From the NCBI GenBank assembly GCA_025359445.1, contig JANYGB010000034.1:87758-151757 (forward strand): a DNA stretch of 64,000 bases, read 5' to 3'. Made by a program: the position numbers and the translations under genes. The DNA is from Sphingomonadaceae bacterium (GTDB lineage Bacteria > Pseudomonadota > Alphaproteobacteria > Sphingomonadales > Sphingomonadaceae). Shown here in pieces: positions 34,615 to 43,306 of this stretch (positions are counted from its first letter, which is position 1; the number at the start of each line of letters is the position of its first letter). The notes below the pieces were generated by a model. It saw nothing but the letters and a program-made list of their open reading frames with translations, was not told the DNA's origin and did not search any database.

Positions 34615-35823
34615 TTGTCAGCGCTGCGCAAACTTGCAGCACTGGGGCTGATGGTCGTTGTTGCGGGCTGTGTCCGATTGATCCCCCCTCCGGCCACGCC
34701 GGTCGCGGTTACTGTCCCCATGCTAACCACGCCAGCACCGCCCGCTCCCGGTACTGCTGCGCTGCTCGGGCTCAGCGGCGGGCCAAGCGTTGCCAGCCTT
34801 AAACTTGGGGCAAGCGATGCGCGTGGGGCGCTCGCAGCTTTCCGCTCGAGCTGCGCCAAACTGCTGAACCGCACCGACAACTCCGGGCTGACCCGTCAGG
34901 CTGACTGGACAGCACCGTGCAATGCCGCCGCGACCTGGCCCGCCGCGCAGGCCCCGCAGTTCTTTGAAACCTGGTTTGAAACTGCCAGGTTGGGCGACGG
35001 CAAGGCCTTCGTCACCGGCTATTATGAACCCGAGATCGCCGGAGTGCGCAGCCGCCAACCGGGTTTCGACGTGCCGGTTTACGGCGTTCCGGCCGATCTG
35101 GTGCGCGCCAAACCCGGCGATGCGGTGCCCAACGACAACGGCACCCAGCCGCTTGGTCGCTATGACGAAACCGGGGCATTCGTGCCCTATTTTGACCGCG
35201 CCGCGATTGATGGCGGGGCGCTCGCAAACAAGGGACTTGAGATCGGCTGGGCGGCTGACCCGGTCGAGTTGTTCTTCCTTCAGGTGCAGGGTTCGGGACG
35301 GCTCAAGGCCCCCGATGGCACCATCATCCGGATCGGTTATGCCGGGCAGAACGGCCTTGGTTATACCGGAATCGGCAGTGTGATGCGCGCGCAAGGCCTG
35401 ATCGGCAGCGCGCCGGGGCAGTATTCCGGATCCATGCAGGGGATCATGCAGTACATCCGCGAACACCCCGAAGACGGCAAAGCGCTGATGCGGCAGAACC
35501 AGAGCTATGTGTTCTTCCGGCTGATCGACGGTGATGGGCCGTATGGTGCATTGGGCGTGCCAGTGCGCGGCGGCGATAGCGTGGCAGCCGATCCGTCGTT
35601 CGTGCCGCTGGGCGCGCCGGTGTTTCTGGCGCTCGACCGGACTGAGGCGGGCGGGCTGTGGATTGCGCAGGATACCGGCGGAGCGATCAAGGGCCCCAAC
35701 CGGTTCGATAGCTTCTGGGGTGCAGGCGATGCGGCGCGGACCACTGCGGGGGGAATGAGCGGGCGCGGTGACGCGTGGCTGCTGCTGCCCAAGGGTACGG
35801 TCAAGCGCCTGACTGCGCAGTGA
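34615..35823 (+). CDS. mltA: Membrane-bound lytic murein transglycosylase A
   Basis: This 402-aa lipoprotein starts with TTG 34615 after GAAGG, 4 bp after the Tim44-like gene. The lipobox is LMVVVAGC. The MltA domain shows FVTGYYEPEIAGVRSRQPGF, FFLQVQGSGRLKAPDGTIIR and the 3D domain GVPVRGGDSVAADPSFVPLG with LWIAQDTGGAIKGPNRFDSF, which includes the catalytic Asp region. It cleaves the glycan MurNAc-GlcNAc bond with anhydro product formation. The downstream Smr gene follows after 7 bp. Confidence 0.95.
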   Translation: MSALRKLAALGLMVVVAGCVRLIPPPATPVAVTVPMLTTPAPPAPGTAALLGLSGGPSVASLKLGASDARGALAAFRSSCAKLLNRTDNSGLTRQADWTAPCNAAATWPAAQAPQFFETWFETARLGDGKAFVTGYYEPEIAGVRSRQPGFDVPVYGVPADLVRAKPGDAVPNDNGTQPLGRYDETGAFVPYFDRAAIDGGALANKGLEIGWAADPVELFFLQVQGSGRLKAPDGTIIRIGYAGQNGLGYTGIGSVMRAQGLIGSAPGQYSGSMQGIMQYIREHPEDGKALMRQNQSYVFFRLIDGDGPYGALGVPVRGGDSVAADPSFVPLGAPVFLALDRTEAGGLWIAQDTGGAIKGPNRFDSFWGAGDAARTTAGGMSGRGDAWLLLPKGTVKRLTAQ

Positions 35824-35830
35824 TCCACCA

Positions 35831-36391
35831 ATGACGCGCCGCAGCCTGAGCCGTGAGGAAGCGCGGCTGTGGGCGGCGGTGGCGGGGACGGTGCGCGCCA
35901 TGCCCGGCAAGAGCGCTCCGCTGATCGCTGAAGCCGCAGCTGCGGCAACTCCGCCAAAGAAGACTCCAAAGACAGTTAGGTCGGGGCCGGTATCAAAGCC
36001 AGTCGTCAGATCGCCGGCACCTGTCCGCAATCGGCCCATCGACACCCAGACCCTTGACGCGACGTGGGAGCGCAAACTCGCCAAGGCGCTGGTCCATCCC
36101 GATTTCACGCTCGATCTCCACGGCCACAGCCTCGACGGTGCGCACGCGCTGCTCGATGCCGGGCTGGCGCAGGCGAGCATGATGGGCGCGCGGTTGGTGC
36201 TGGTGATCACCGGCCGCCCGCGTCCGGCCGAATCCGCTGACTGCAGCAATTCGCGCGGAGCAATCCGCGCCAAAGTGATCGACTGGCTGGCGCTCGGCTC
36301 GCACGGCGCGCGCATCGCCGCCGTACGCCCGGCGCACCGCCGCCACGGCGGCGCAGGCGCGCTTTATGTCGTGTTGCGCAGGCCCAAATAA
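35831..36391 (+). CDS. Smr-domain protein
   Basis: This 186-aa protein has a Pro/Ala/Lys-rich linker after a short N-terminal helix (LSREEARLWAAVAGTVRAMP), then a Smr domain: FTLDLHGHSLDGAHALLDAG, ARLVLVITGRPR, IRAKVIDWLALGSHGARIAA and RRHGGAGALYVVLRRPK. Smr domains are nucleases or nucleic-acid binding modules; the conserved DLHG and GGAGAL motifs are present. It forms the end of the Tim44-mltA-smr operon. Confidence 0.9.
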   Translation: MTRRSLSREEARLWAAVAGTVRAMPGKSAPLIAEAAAAATPPKKTPKTVRSGPVSKPVVRSPAPVRNRPIDTQTLDATWERKLAKALVHPDFTLDLHGHSLDGAHALLDAGLAQASMMGARLVLVITGRPRPAESADCSNSRGAIRAKVIDWLALGSHGARIAAVRPAHRRHGGAGALYVVLRRPK

Positions 36392-36392
36392 A

Positions 36393-36421
36393 CGTCGTCC
36401 CGGATCAAGTCCGGGACGACG
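36393..36421. terminator. Perfect palindrome between convergent genes
   Basis: CGTCGTCCCGGA (36393-36404) and TCCGGGACGACG (36410-36421) form a perfect 12-bp hairpin with a TCAAG loop. It separates the ends of the Smr gene and the TonB-dependent receptor and resembles 11460-11543. No T-tract is seen; bidirectional termination is inference. Confidence 0.6.
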
Positions 36422-36427
36422 AAGGGA

Positions 36428-38743
36428 TCAGAAGTTGATCGAAGCGGTCACGTAAACCTGGCGCGGGTTGGCGTAGTAGGCCGACAGGATGCCTTCCTTG
36501 CCCAGCGCCGAGGCGAGCGGCGTGACCAGCACGCCGGTTGTGGGATCGGCGCGCATGAAGGTATAGCCCGAGGTCTTGATCCGCTCGTTGGTCAGGTTCT
36601 TGCCGAACACGCCCAGCGACCAGCGATTGCCCGGCGCGTGATAGACGATACTGGCGTCGAACAGCTGATAGGCCGGTTGGTCGAGGTAGGGATTGGCGAT
36701 TTCGAACTGGTAAGTCGTGCTCTTGAACGACATGCCGGCGGTGAAATCGACCTTCCTTTCGCCCAGCTCCACTCCGTACGTCGCCGAAGCCGCACCGCTC
36801 CATGCGGGCGTGTTCTGAACGTGGCGGAAGGGCGCCACCTGGGTCGGCACACCCGCAATGTTGGCGATGTTGGACAGGTATTTCGCGTCGATATATCCGA
36901 CCGACCCGTTCAACGTCAGCGCGCCGAACCGTAATTTGCCTTCAGCTTCGAAGCCCTGCAACTTCGCCTTGCCAGCATTAGACACCACGCCGCAAAAGCT
37001 CGGCAGACCGCCGATTGTGCAGGCGATCGATCCAGGGATCTGGACGTCGGTATAGTCCATCCGGAATGCAGCCAGCGCGACGGTGAAGCGGCGGTCAAAC
37101 AGTACCGCCTTGTAGCCGATCTCATAGCTGTTCACCTTCTCCGGGCGGAAGCTCAGGAACTGGGTAATCTCTGCGTCCGACTTGATCCCGTCACCATTGA
37201 GATCGGGCGCGTTCGACCCGGCCCCGCGCGGATCGAACCCGCCGCCCTTGAAGCCCTGCGAGAAGCTGACGTAGAGCTGCGTGTCGGGGTTGGGCTTGAA
37301 GCTCAGCGAGGCGCGCGGGGTGAACTTGGTGAAGGCCCGCTTGCCGCGGAAGTTGGTGCCAGGCGCGCCAAACGGCAGGCCTGCCCCACCGAACGTGGGC
37401 GATCCGCCGCCAAGGTAGTTCTGGCGCAGGATCTTGGCGCTGCGCTCATCCCAGGTATAACGTCCGCCGACCGACAGGCTGAGCTGGTCGCTGAAATCGT
37501 ACGTGAAGTCAGCAAAAGCGGCCAGCGTCTCGGTATCGACATTGGCGTCGGTATAGCCGGTCAGGCCGCCCAGCGTGGTGAACAGCCGCACGTCGAACTG
37601 GGTCAGTGCCGAGGCATTGAGGTAGTAAGCGCCGATGAGACCGTTGAAGTTGCCCTTGTCGATGAGGACCTGCAGTTCCTGGCTGAACTGCCGGTTGCGG
37701 TAATAGCCCGGCACGTCGACATCAACCGCAGGCAGCGCATCGAAATCGATCGGAGTGGCCGAATCGTCCTTGCGATAAGCCGAGATGGAGCGGAACGTCA
37801 CGCCTTCGGCGGGCTGCGCTTCGAGGAACAGCGAAGTGCCCCACGCGGTAATATCCTGCACCGGAAAATTGAGCCCGCCCTTGGTATCATAGACGTTGGC
37901 CAGCACCGGGGTGGCGCTGACCAGGCCGGGAATGAGCCGGTGCCCGCCGCGCGGGTTCGAGGTATCGTGCGTATAATCGGCGGTGACCCGCGCAAAGATA
38001 TTGGTGCCGTGGATTTCGATGGTGCCGCGCCCGGCCCAGATGTCCTTGTTGTAGTTTGAAAGCCCATTGGTCAGGTTGGTGCCGAACCCGCCGCGGGTCA
38101 GCCGCGCGAGCGATCCGCCGATGCGGATGATCTTGCTATCGCCCACTGCAACCGAGCCGGTGATCACCCCGTCAGCCTGGTTGTAGCTGCCATAAGTGGC
38201 GTGTGCCGCCAGGTGCGCCTTGTCATCCAGCCGCCGGGTGACGTACTTGACCGCGCCGCCGACAGTGTTGCGTCCGTACAGCGTGCCCTGCGGCCCGCGC
38301 AGCACTTCGATCCGCTGGACGTCATAGATATCGAGCACCGCCGCTTGCGGGCGGTTAAGGTAGACATCGTCGAGATAGATCCCGACGCCTTGTTCAAAGC
38401 CCGAGACCGGATCCTGCTGGCCGACCCCGCGGATGAACGCGCTGAGCGTCGAATTGGTCGCGCGGCTGGCTTCGAGCGTCACGTTGGGGACAGTCTCGGC
38501 CAGCGCTGTGATATCGGCCGAACCCTGGTTGGCAAGCTGGTCGCCCGAAATCGCGGTGATCGCGATCGGCACGTTGAGCAGGCTTTCCTCGCGGCGGCGC
38601 GCGGTAACGATAATTGCGTCGCCATCGTCCGCAGCCGAAGCGGCGGTTGCCGCGCTCGTCTGGGCGTAAGCGGGTGCGGCGGTCAGGCTGACCAAAACGC
38701 TCGCGATCAGTGAAGCGCGGCAAAGCAAAGCGTGATTACGCAT
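36428..38743 (-). CDS. TonB-dependent outer membrane receptor
   Basis: This 771-aa receptor has a signal peptide (residues 1-28, CRASLIASVLVSLTAAPAYA), a TonB-box-like IIVTARRREE, a plug domain (NVPIAITAISGDQLANQGSA, GIYLDDVYLNRPQAAVLDIY, VQRIEVLRGPQGTLYGRNTV) and a beta-barrel ending in an aromatic residue (VYVTASINF), which is the outer-membrane signature. Substrate cannot be deduced; this subgroup is abundant in sphingomonads and takes up siderophores, oligosaccharides or hydrophobic compounds. ATG 38741-38743 follows GGGAGG. The divergent TetR regulator probably controls it. Confidence 0.93.
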   Translation of the reverse strand: MRNHALLCRASLIASVLVSLTAAPAYAQTSAATAASAADDGDAIIVTARRREESLLNVPIAITAISGDQLANQGSADITALAETVPNVTLEASRATNSTLSAFIRGVGQQDPVSGFEQGVGIYLDDVYLNRPQAAVLDIYDVQRIEVLRGPQGTLYGRNTVGGAVKYVTRRLDDKAHLAAHATYGSYNQADGVITGSVAVGDSKIIRIGGSLARLTRGGFGTNLTNGLSNYNKDIWAGRGTIEIHGTNIFARVTADYTHDTSNPRGGHRLIPGLVSATPVLANVYDTKGGLNFPVQDITAWGTSLFLEAQPAEGVTFRSISAYRKDDSATPIDFDALPAVDVDVPGYYRNRQFSQELQVLIDKGNFNGLIGAYYLNASALTQFDVRLFTTLGGLTGYTDANVDTETLAAFADFTYDFSDQLSLSVGGRYTWDERSAKILRQNYLGGGSPTFGGAGLPFGAPGTNFRGKRAFTKFTPRASLSFKPNPDTQLYVSFSQGFKGGGFDPRGAGSNAPDLNGDGIKSDAEITQFLSFRPEKVNSYEIGYKAVLFDRRFTVALAAFRMDYTDVQIPGSIACTIGGLPSFCGVVSNAGKAKLQGFEAEGKLRFGALTLNGSVGYIDAKYLSNIANIAGVPTQVAPFRHVQNTPAWSGAASATYGVELGERKVDFTAGMSFKSTTYQFEIANPYLDQPAYQLFDASIVYHAPGNRWSLGVFGKNLTNERIKTSGYTFMRADPTTGVLVTPLASALGKEGILSAYYANPRQVYVTASINF

Positions 38744-38811
38744 CAGGTTTCCTCCCAAAAAACTGTTCGCCAGCCGCTATCCGGCTCGGCGAGTGGGCCT
38801 CCTATATAATA

Positions 38812-38829
38812 GTTGAACCAACTTTCAAC
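38812..38829. promoter_or_regulatory. Candidate TetR operator between TonB receptor and TetR gene
   Basis: GTTGAA (38812-38817) and TTCAAC (38824-38829) form a perfect inverted repeat with a 6-nt spacer. TATATAAT at 38803-38810 next to it could be part of a -10 region. Its position in the divergent intergenic gap fits a TetR-type operator; binding is inference. Confidence 0.5.
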
Positions 38830-38921
38830 TTTGTTATGAGAACGCCAGCACGAAGCACGAGAGAATGATGCTTTGGCGTGGCAACTGTGCAACACTACGG
38901 CACGGCGAAGGGGAGATTCGA

Positions 38922-39530
38922 GTGGATTTGGCGACCGGCGTAAAAGCTCCGCGTGAACCGCGCACCGAACGCGGGCGGCGGACCCAGCGCGCGATCCTCG
39001 ATGCGGCAGCAGCGGAATTCGGCGAGAAGGGCTTTCATGAAAGCTCGATCGTTTCGATCACGATCCGTGCCGGCGTCGCGCTGGGCAGTTTTTACACTTA
39101 CTTTGAAAGCAAGGAGGCGCTGTTCAAGGCGCTGGTGGCCGACATGAGCGGGCGGGTCCGCGATCACGTCGCCCCGGTGCTGGCAGCGCACGGCGGCGGC
39201 GCGATCGGCGCAGAAGGCATCGCGCTCGCCGCGTTCCTCGACTTTGCGCGGAGCCACAAAGAAATCTACCGGATCATCGACGAGGCTGAATTCGTCGCCC
39301 CCGAAGCCTGGCGCGCGCATTATCTCAATACCGCGGCGCGCATCCTTGAGCGGTTGCAGGCAGCGCGGGCGAAGGGCGAGCTCGGCGTGGAACCGAGCGA
39401 AGTCCACGCCTGGGCGATCATGGGGATGAACGTGTTCCTTGGCCTACGCTTCGGGGTGATGGACGGGGACACGGACCTGACCGAAGTGGCAGCGCAGGCC
39501 AACGCGTTGTTGAAGGGCGGGTTGGGTTAA
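38922..39530 (+). CDS. TetR/AcrR-family transcriptional regulator
   Basis: This 202-aa regulator starts with GTG 38922 after AAGGGGAGA. The N-terminal TetR helix-turn-helix is clear: ERGRRTQRAILDAAAAEFGE, KGFHESSIVSITIRAGVALG and SFYTYFESKEALFKALVADM. The C-terminal ligand domain is helical with AEFVAPEAWRAHYLNTAARI. It is divergent from the TonB-dependent receptor, suggesting it controls uptake in response to an unknown ligand. Confidence 0.92.
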   Translation: MDLATGVKAPREPRTERGRRTQRAILDAAAAEFGEKGFHESSIVSITIRAGVALGSFYTYFESKEALFKALVADMSGRVRDHVAPVLAAHGGGAIGAEGIALAAFLDFARSHKEIYRIIDEAEFVAPEAWRAHYLNTAARILERLQAARAKGELGVEPSEVHAWAIMGMNVFLGLRFGVMDGDTDLTEVAAQANALLKGGLG

Positions 39531-39540
39531 TTACCTCTCT

Positions 39541-39692
39541 GGATCCTCCCCGTTTTTGCGAAGCACAAACGGGGAGGTGGCAGTTCCGCAGGAACTGACG
39601 GAGGGGTCTCTGGGCGAGCGTCGATACCCCTCCGTCTCGGCTTCGCCGATCCACCTCCCCATTTGTGGCCTTCGCCAAAAATGGGGAGGACC
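39541..39692. repeat. Interspersed palindromic repeat family B, copy 1
   Basis: About 150 bp: GGATCCTCCCC at the left and GGGGAGGACC at the right as inverted ends, inner GGGGAGGTGGCAGTTCCGCA, AACTGACGGAGGGGT and its inverse ACCCCTCCGTC. The copy at 44892-45042 has the same order of segments. It fills the gap between the TetR gene and prfC. Confidence 0.8.
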
Positions 39693-39737
39693 TTATGGGC
39701 TTGGCCTAATTGGCTCCCCCCGCTAAGCGCGCTTTCC

Positions 39738-41273
39738 ATGTCCAACCCCCCTATCTCGAACAGGCGCACCTTTGCCATCATCTCGCACCCTGATGCGGGC
39801 AAGACCACGCTGACCGAGAAGTTGCTGCTGCAAGGCGGGGCGATCCATCTGGCGGGGCAGGTCAAGGCGCGCGGGCAGGCGCGGCGGGCGCGGTCGGACT
39901 GGATGAAGATCGAGCAGCAGCGCGGGATTTCGGTCACCTCGAGCGTAATGACCTTCGAGCGGGACGGCATCACCTTCAACCTGCTCGATACGCCGGGCCA
40001 CGAAGACTTTTCCGAAGACACCTACCGCACGCTGACCGCGGTCGATTCGGCGATCATGGTGATCGATGCGGCCAAGGGCATCGAGCCGCAGACCCGCAAG
40101 CTGTTCGAGGTGTGCCGGTTGCGTTCGGTGCCGATCATCACGTTTGTCAACAAGGTCGACCGTGAGGGCCGCTCGGTGTTCGAGATCCTCGACGAGGTCG
40201 CCGATGCGCTCGCGCTCGATGTCTGCCCGATGTCGTGGCCAATCGGGATGGGCGGCGAGTTCAAGGGCGTGCTCGATTTCGCCACCAATACCATCGCGCG
40301 GCCCGAGGGCCCGAGCCGCGAGTTTCTCGGTAAGGTCACCCCGCCTGACGACATTCCCGCCACCGTGGGCGACGAAATCGAGTTGGGGCAGGGCGGCTAT
40401 CCGGCGTTCGATCTGGAGGCCTATCAGAACGGCGACCTGACCCCGGTTTATTTCGGCTCGGCGCTCAAGAACTTCGGCGTGGCCGAACTCATAAACGCCA
40501 TCGCAACCTACGCCCCGCCGCCGCGCCCGCAGCCGAGCAGCGAGGGCGTGATCAATCCCGAGGCCAAGGAAGTCACCGGCTTCGTGTTCAAGGTCCAGGC
40601 CAACATGGACCCGATGCACCGCGACCGGATTGCGTTCATGCGGCTAGTCTCGGGCACGTTCAAACGCGGCATGAAGCTCACCCCGTCGGGCAGCGGCAAG
40701 CCGGTGGCGATCCATTCGCCGATCCTGTTCTTCGCGCAGGACCGCGAGATCGCCGACAGCGCCGAGCCCGGCGATATCATCGGCATTCCCAACCATGGCA
40801 CGCTCAGGGTTGGCGATACGCTGAGCGAAAACAACAAGCTGCGCTTCACCGGCCTGCCCAACTTCGCGCCCGAAATCCTCCGCCGGGTGGCGCTCAAGGA
40901 CCCGACCAAGACCAAGCAATTGCGCAAGGCGCTCGATGATTTGAGCGAAGAGGGCGTGATCCAGGTGTTCTATCCCGAGATCAGTGCATCGTGGATCGTT
41001 GGCGTGGTCGGGCAGCTGCAACTCGACGTGCTGATTTCGCGGCTCGAGGCCGAGTACAAAGTCGAGGCGATGCTGGAGGCGTCACCGTTCGATACCGCGC
41101 GCTGGCTCAAGGGGAGCGATGCCGCGCTCAAGAACTTTGCCGATTTCAACAAGTCAAACCTGGCCAAGGATCGCGACGGCGATCCGGTGTTCATGGCGCG
41201 CTCGGCGTGGGATGTCGGCTACCAGCAGGAACGCAATCCCGACCTGACCTTTTCGGCGACCAAGGAGCGGTAG
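39738..41273 (+). CDS. prfC: Peptide chain release factor 3
   Basis: This 511-aa GTPase recycles RF1/RF2 from the ribosome after termination. G-motifs are G1 SHPDAGKTTLTEK, G2 region RGISVTSSVMTF, G3 LLDTPGHEDFSEDT, G4 FVNKVDREG; the RF3-specific DWMKIEQQRGISVTSS and C-terminal domain QLQLDVLISRLEAEY and MARSAWDVGYQQERNP follow. ATG 39738 gives the normal start MSNPPISNRRTFAIISH. Repeat families B and A flank it. Confidence 0.96.
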   Translation: MSNPPISNRRTFAIISHPDAGKTTLTEKLLLQGGAIHLAGQVKARGQARRARSDWMKIEQQRGISVTSSVMTFERDGITFNLLDTPGHEDFSEDTYRTLTAVDSAIMVIDAAKGIEPQTRKLFEVCRLRSVPIITFVNKVDREGRSVFEILDEVADALALDVCPMSWPIGMGGEFKGVLDFATNTIARPEGPSREFLGKVTPPDDIPATVGDEIELGQGGYPAFDLEAYQNGDLTPVYFGSALKNFGVAELINAIATYAPPPRPQPSSEGVINPEAKEVTGFVFKVQANMDPMHRDRIAFMRLVSGTFKRGMKLTPSGSGKPVAIHSPILFFAQDREIADSAEPGDIIGIPNHGTLRVGDTLSENNKLRFTGLPNFAPEILRRVALKDPTKTKQLRKALDDLSEEGVIQVFYPEISASWIVGVVGQLQLDVLISRLEAEYKVEAMLEASPFDTARWLKGSDAALKNFADFNKSNLAKDRDGDPVFMARSAWDVGYQQERNPDLTFSATKER

Positions 41274-41274
41274 G

Positions 41275-41419
41275 GGTTTCGCGCAGAGGCGCAAAGGCGC
41301 AGAGAGCTTGTGATTGGCCGCAGGCCAGTTTGCCGTTCATTGATTGCGCAGTACTGCAAAGTTGGAGCGATAATCGGCTTTGCGAAAGTTTAGCACTTCT
41401 CTGCGCCTCTGCGCGAACC
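41275..41419. repeat. Interspersed palindromic repeat family A, copy 3
   Basis: Inverted ends GGTTTCGCGCAGAGGCGCA and CTCTGCGCCTCTGCGCGAACC, with inner CGCAGAGAGCTTGTGATTGG, match the copies at 11779-11948 and 19079-19262. It lies between prfC and the PNPOx-like gene. Confidence 0.8.
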
Positions 41420-41469
41420 TGTTTCTCCCGAAGCTTGCCCCAATCGCCCCACCAGCTTAGTCTCCCACG

Positions 41470-42045
41470 ATGGAATTCACCGACACGCTCACCCCCGATC
41501 ACATTGCGATGATCGCCAGGCAGGCGGTGTTCTTCACCGCCACTGCCGCCGCCGATGGGCGGATCAACCTCAGCCCCAAGGGCCTCGCCGACACCTTCAA
41601 GGTGCTCTCGCCCAGCCGCGTCGCTTATCTCGACCTTGGCGGGTCGGGCAACGAGACGCATGCGCACCTTGCCGCAGATGGCCGCATAACGATCATGATG
41701 TGCAATTTTGAGCAACCCGCGCTGATCCTGCGGATCTATGGTCAGGGCCGCGCTGTATTGCCGCAGGATGCCGAGTGGCGGGAACTCGCGGCGCATTTCG
41801 CGATGCTCCCAGGTACGCGCCAGATTTTCGATATCGCGGTGGAGAGCGTGCAGGGCAGCTGCGGCTGGGGCGTGCCGATCATGCATGTCGATCACGAGCG
41901 CGTGACTTTGCCCAAGTACCACGCCCAGTCCGATCCGGAGAAATGGGTCACCAAGGTAGCCAAGCGCACCCGCTCGATCGACGGCCTGCCGACCCGCGCG
42001 ACCGACCGGTTTATTGCAGGCGATGCGGGAGCCAAACTGTCGTAG
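41470..42045 (+). CDS. Pyridoxamine 5'-phosphate oxidase-fold protein
   Basis: This 191-aa flavin-fold protein has the PNPOx-like split-barrel pattern: IARQAVFFTATAAADGRINL, SPKGLADTFKVLSPSRVAYL, DLGGSGNETHAHLAADGRIT, IMMCNFEQPALILRIYGQGR. It is about 20 residues shorter than true PdxH and lacks its C-terminal signature, so it is probably an FMN- or F420-binding oxidoreductase of unknown substrate. ATG 41470. The EEP-family gene begins 34 bp downstream on the same strand. Confidence 0.85.
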   Translation: MEFTDTLTPDHIAMIARQAVFFTATAAADGRINLSPKGLADTFKVLSPSRVAYLDLGGSGNETHAHLAADGRITIMMCNFEQPALILRIYGQGRAVLPQDAEWRELAAHFAMLPGTRQIFDIAVESVQGSCGWGVPIMHVDHERVTLPKYHAQSDPEKWVTKVAKRTRSIDGLPTRATDRFIAGDAGAKLS

Positions 42046-42079
42046 GTCCGTTCTTGACCTCGAACGGACGCGATCCCGA

Positions 42080-42784
42080 ATGCAACTGACCTTCGCCAGC
42101 TACAATATCCACAAGGGCGTGGGGCTCGACCGGCGCCGCGATCCTGAGCGGATCATGGCGGTGCTGCGCGAGATCGACGCCGATGTGATCGCGCTGCAAG
42201 AGGCCGATCTGCGCTTTGGCCAGCGCCACGCAGTGCTGCCCCACCAGTTGCTCGAAGACCACGGCCATTACCGCGCGGTGCCGCTGTCGACCGGCGCAAA
42301 CTCGATCGGCTGGCACGGCAACGCGCTGCTGGTGCGGCGCGAATTTACGATTGCCGAAGCCGGGATTGTGCCGTTGCCCACGCTCGAACCGCGCGGGGCA
42401 ATCCGCGCTGACCTGATCGTCAAAGGCCAGCGGGTGCGGGTCGTTGGCATGCACCTCGACTTGTCGGGACTGCGCCGCCGCCAACAACTCCGCGCGATAT
42501 TGGCGCACTGTGAGCGCTGCGATCACCCTTGCCCGACGGTGCTGATGGGTGATTTCAACGAATGGTCGCAGCACGGCGGCTCGCTGCGCGAGCTGCATAG
42601 CCCGTGGAGGGTGCTTGCACCGGGGCGCAGTTTTCCTTCGCGGCGGCCGGTGGCGCAGCTTGACCGGGTGGTGATCTCACCCGATTGGGACTGCGCAGGA
42701 TCGGGGGTCCACCACAGCGCGGCGGCCGCCATTGCCTCGGATCATTTGCCGGTTTGGGCCAAGCTGTCCTTGCCTAAAAAATAG
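42080..42784 (+). CDS. Endonuclease/exonuclease/phosphatase family protein
   Basis: This 234-aa metal-dependent phosphoesterase carries the EEP-fold motifs: FASYNIHKGVGLDRRRDPER at the start (Asn), DADVIALQEADLRFG (catalytic Glu), GMHLDLSGLRRRQQL, VLMGDFNEWSQHG (Asp/Asn pair) and SDHLPVWAKL (final Asp-His). Substrate could be nucleic acid or phospholipid; the family cannot be resolved further. ATG 42080 gives the typical N-terminus MQLTFASYNIH. Confidence 0.9.
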   Translation: MQLTFASYNIHKGVGLDRRRDPERIMAVLREIDADVIALQEADLRFGQRHAVLPHQLLEDHGHYRAVPLSTGANSIGWHGNALLVRREFTIAEAGIVPLPTLEPRGAIRADLIVKGQRVRVVGMHLDLSGLRRRQQLRAILAHCERCDHPCPTVLMGDFNEWSQHGGSLRELHSPWRVLAPGRSFPSRRPVAQLDRVVISPDWDCAGSGVHHSAAAAIASDHLPVWAKLSLPKK

Positions 42785-42851
42785 GCAGCACGCGCAATTT
42801 TAAGGCGCGGCGTGCCACCCTGACTTCAATTCATTTCAGGACTGCTACTGA

Positions 42852-43277
<426 letters not shown>

Positions 43278-43306
43278 TCGGCCGCGCGACAGAGGGGAAC
43301 TCTACA

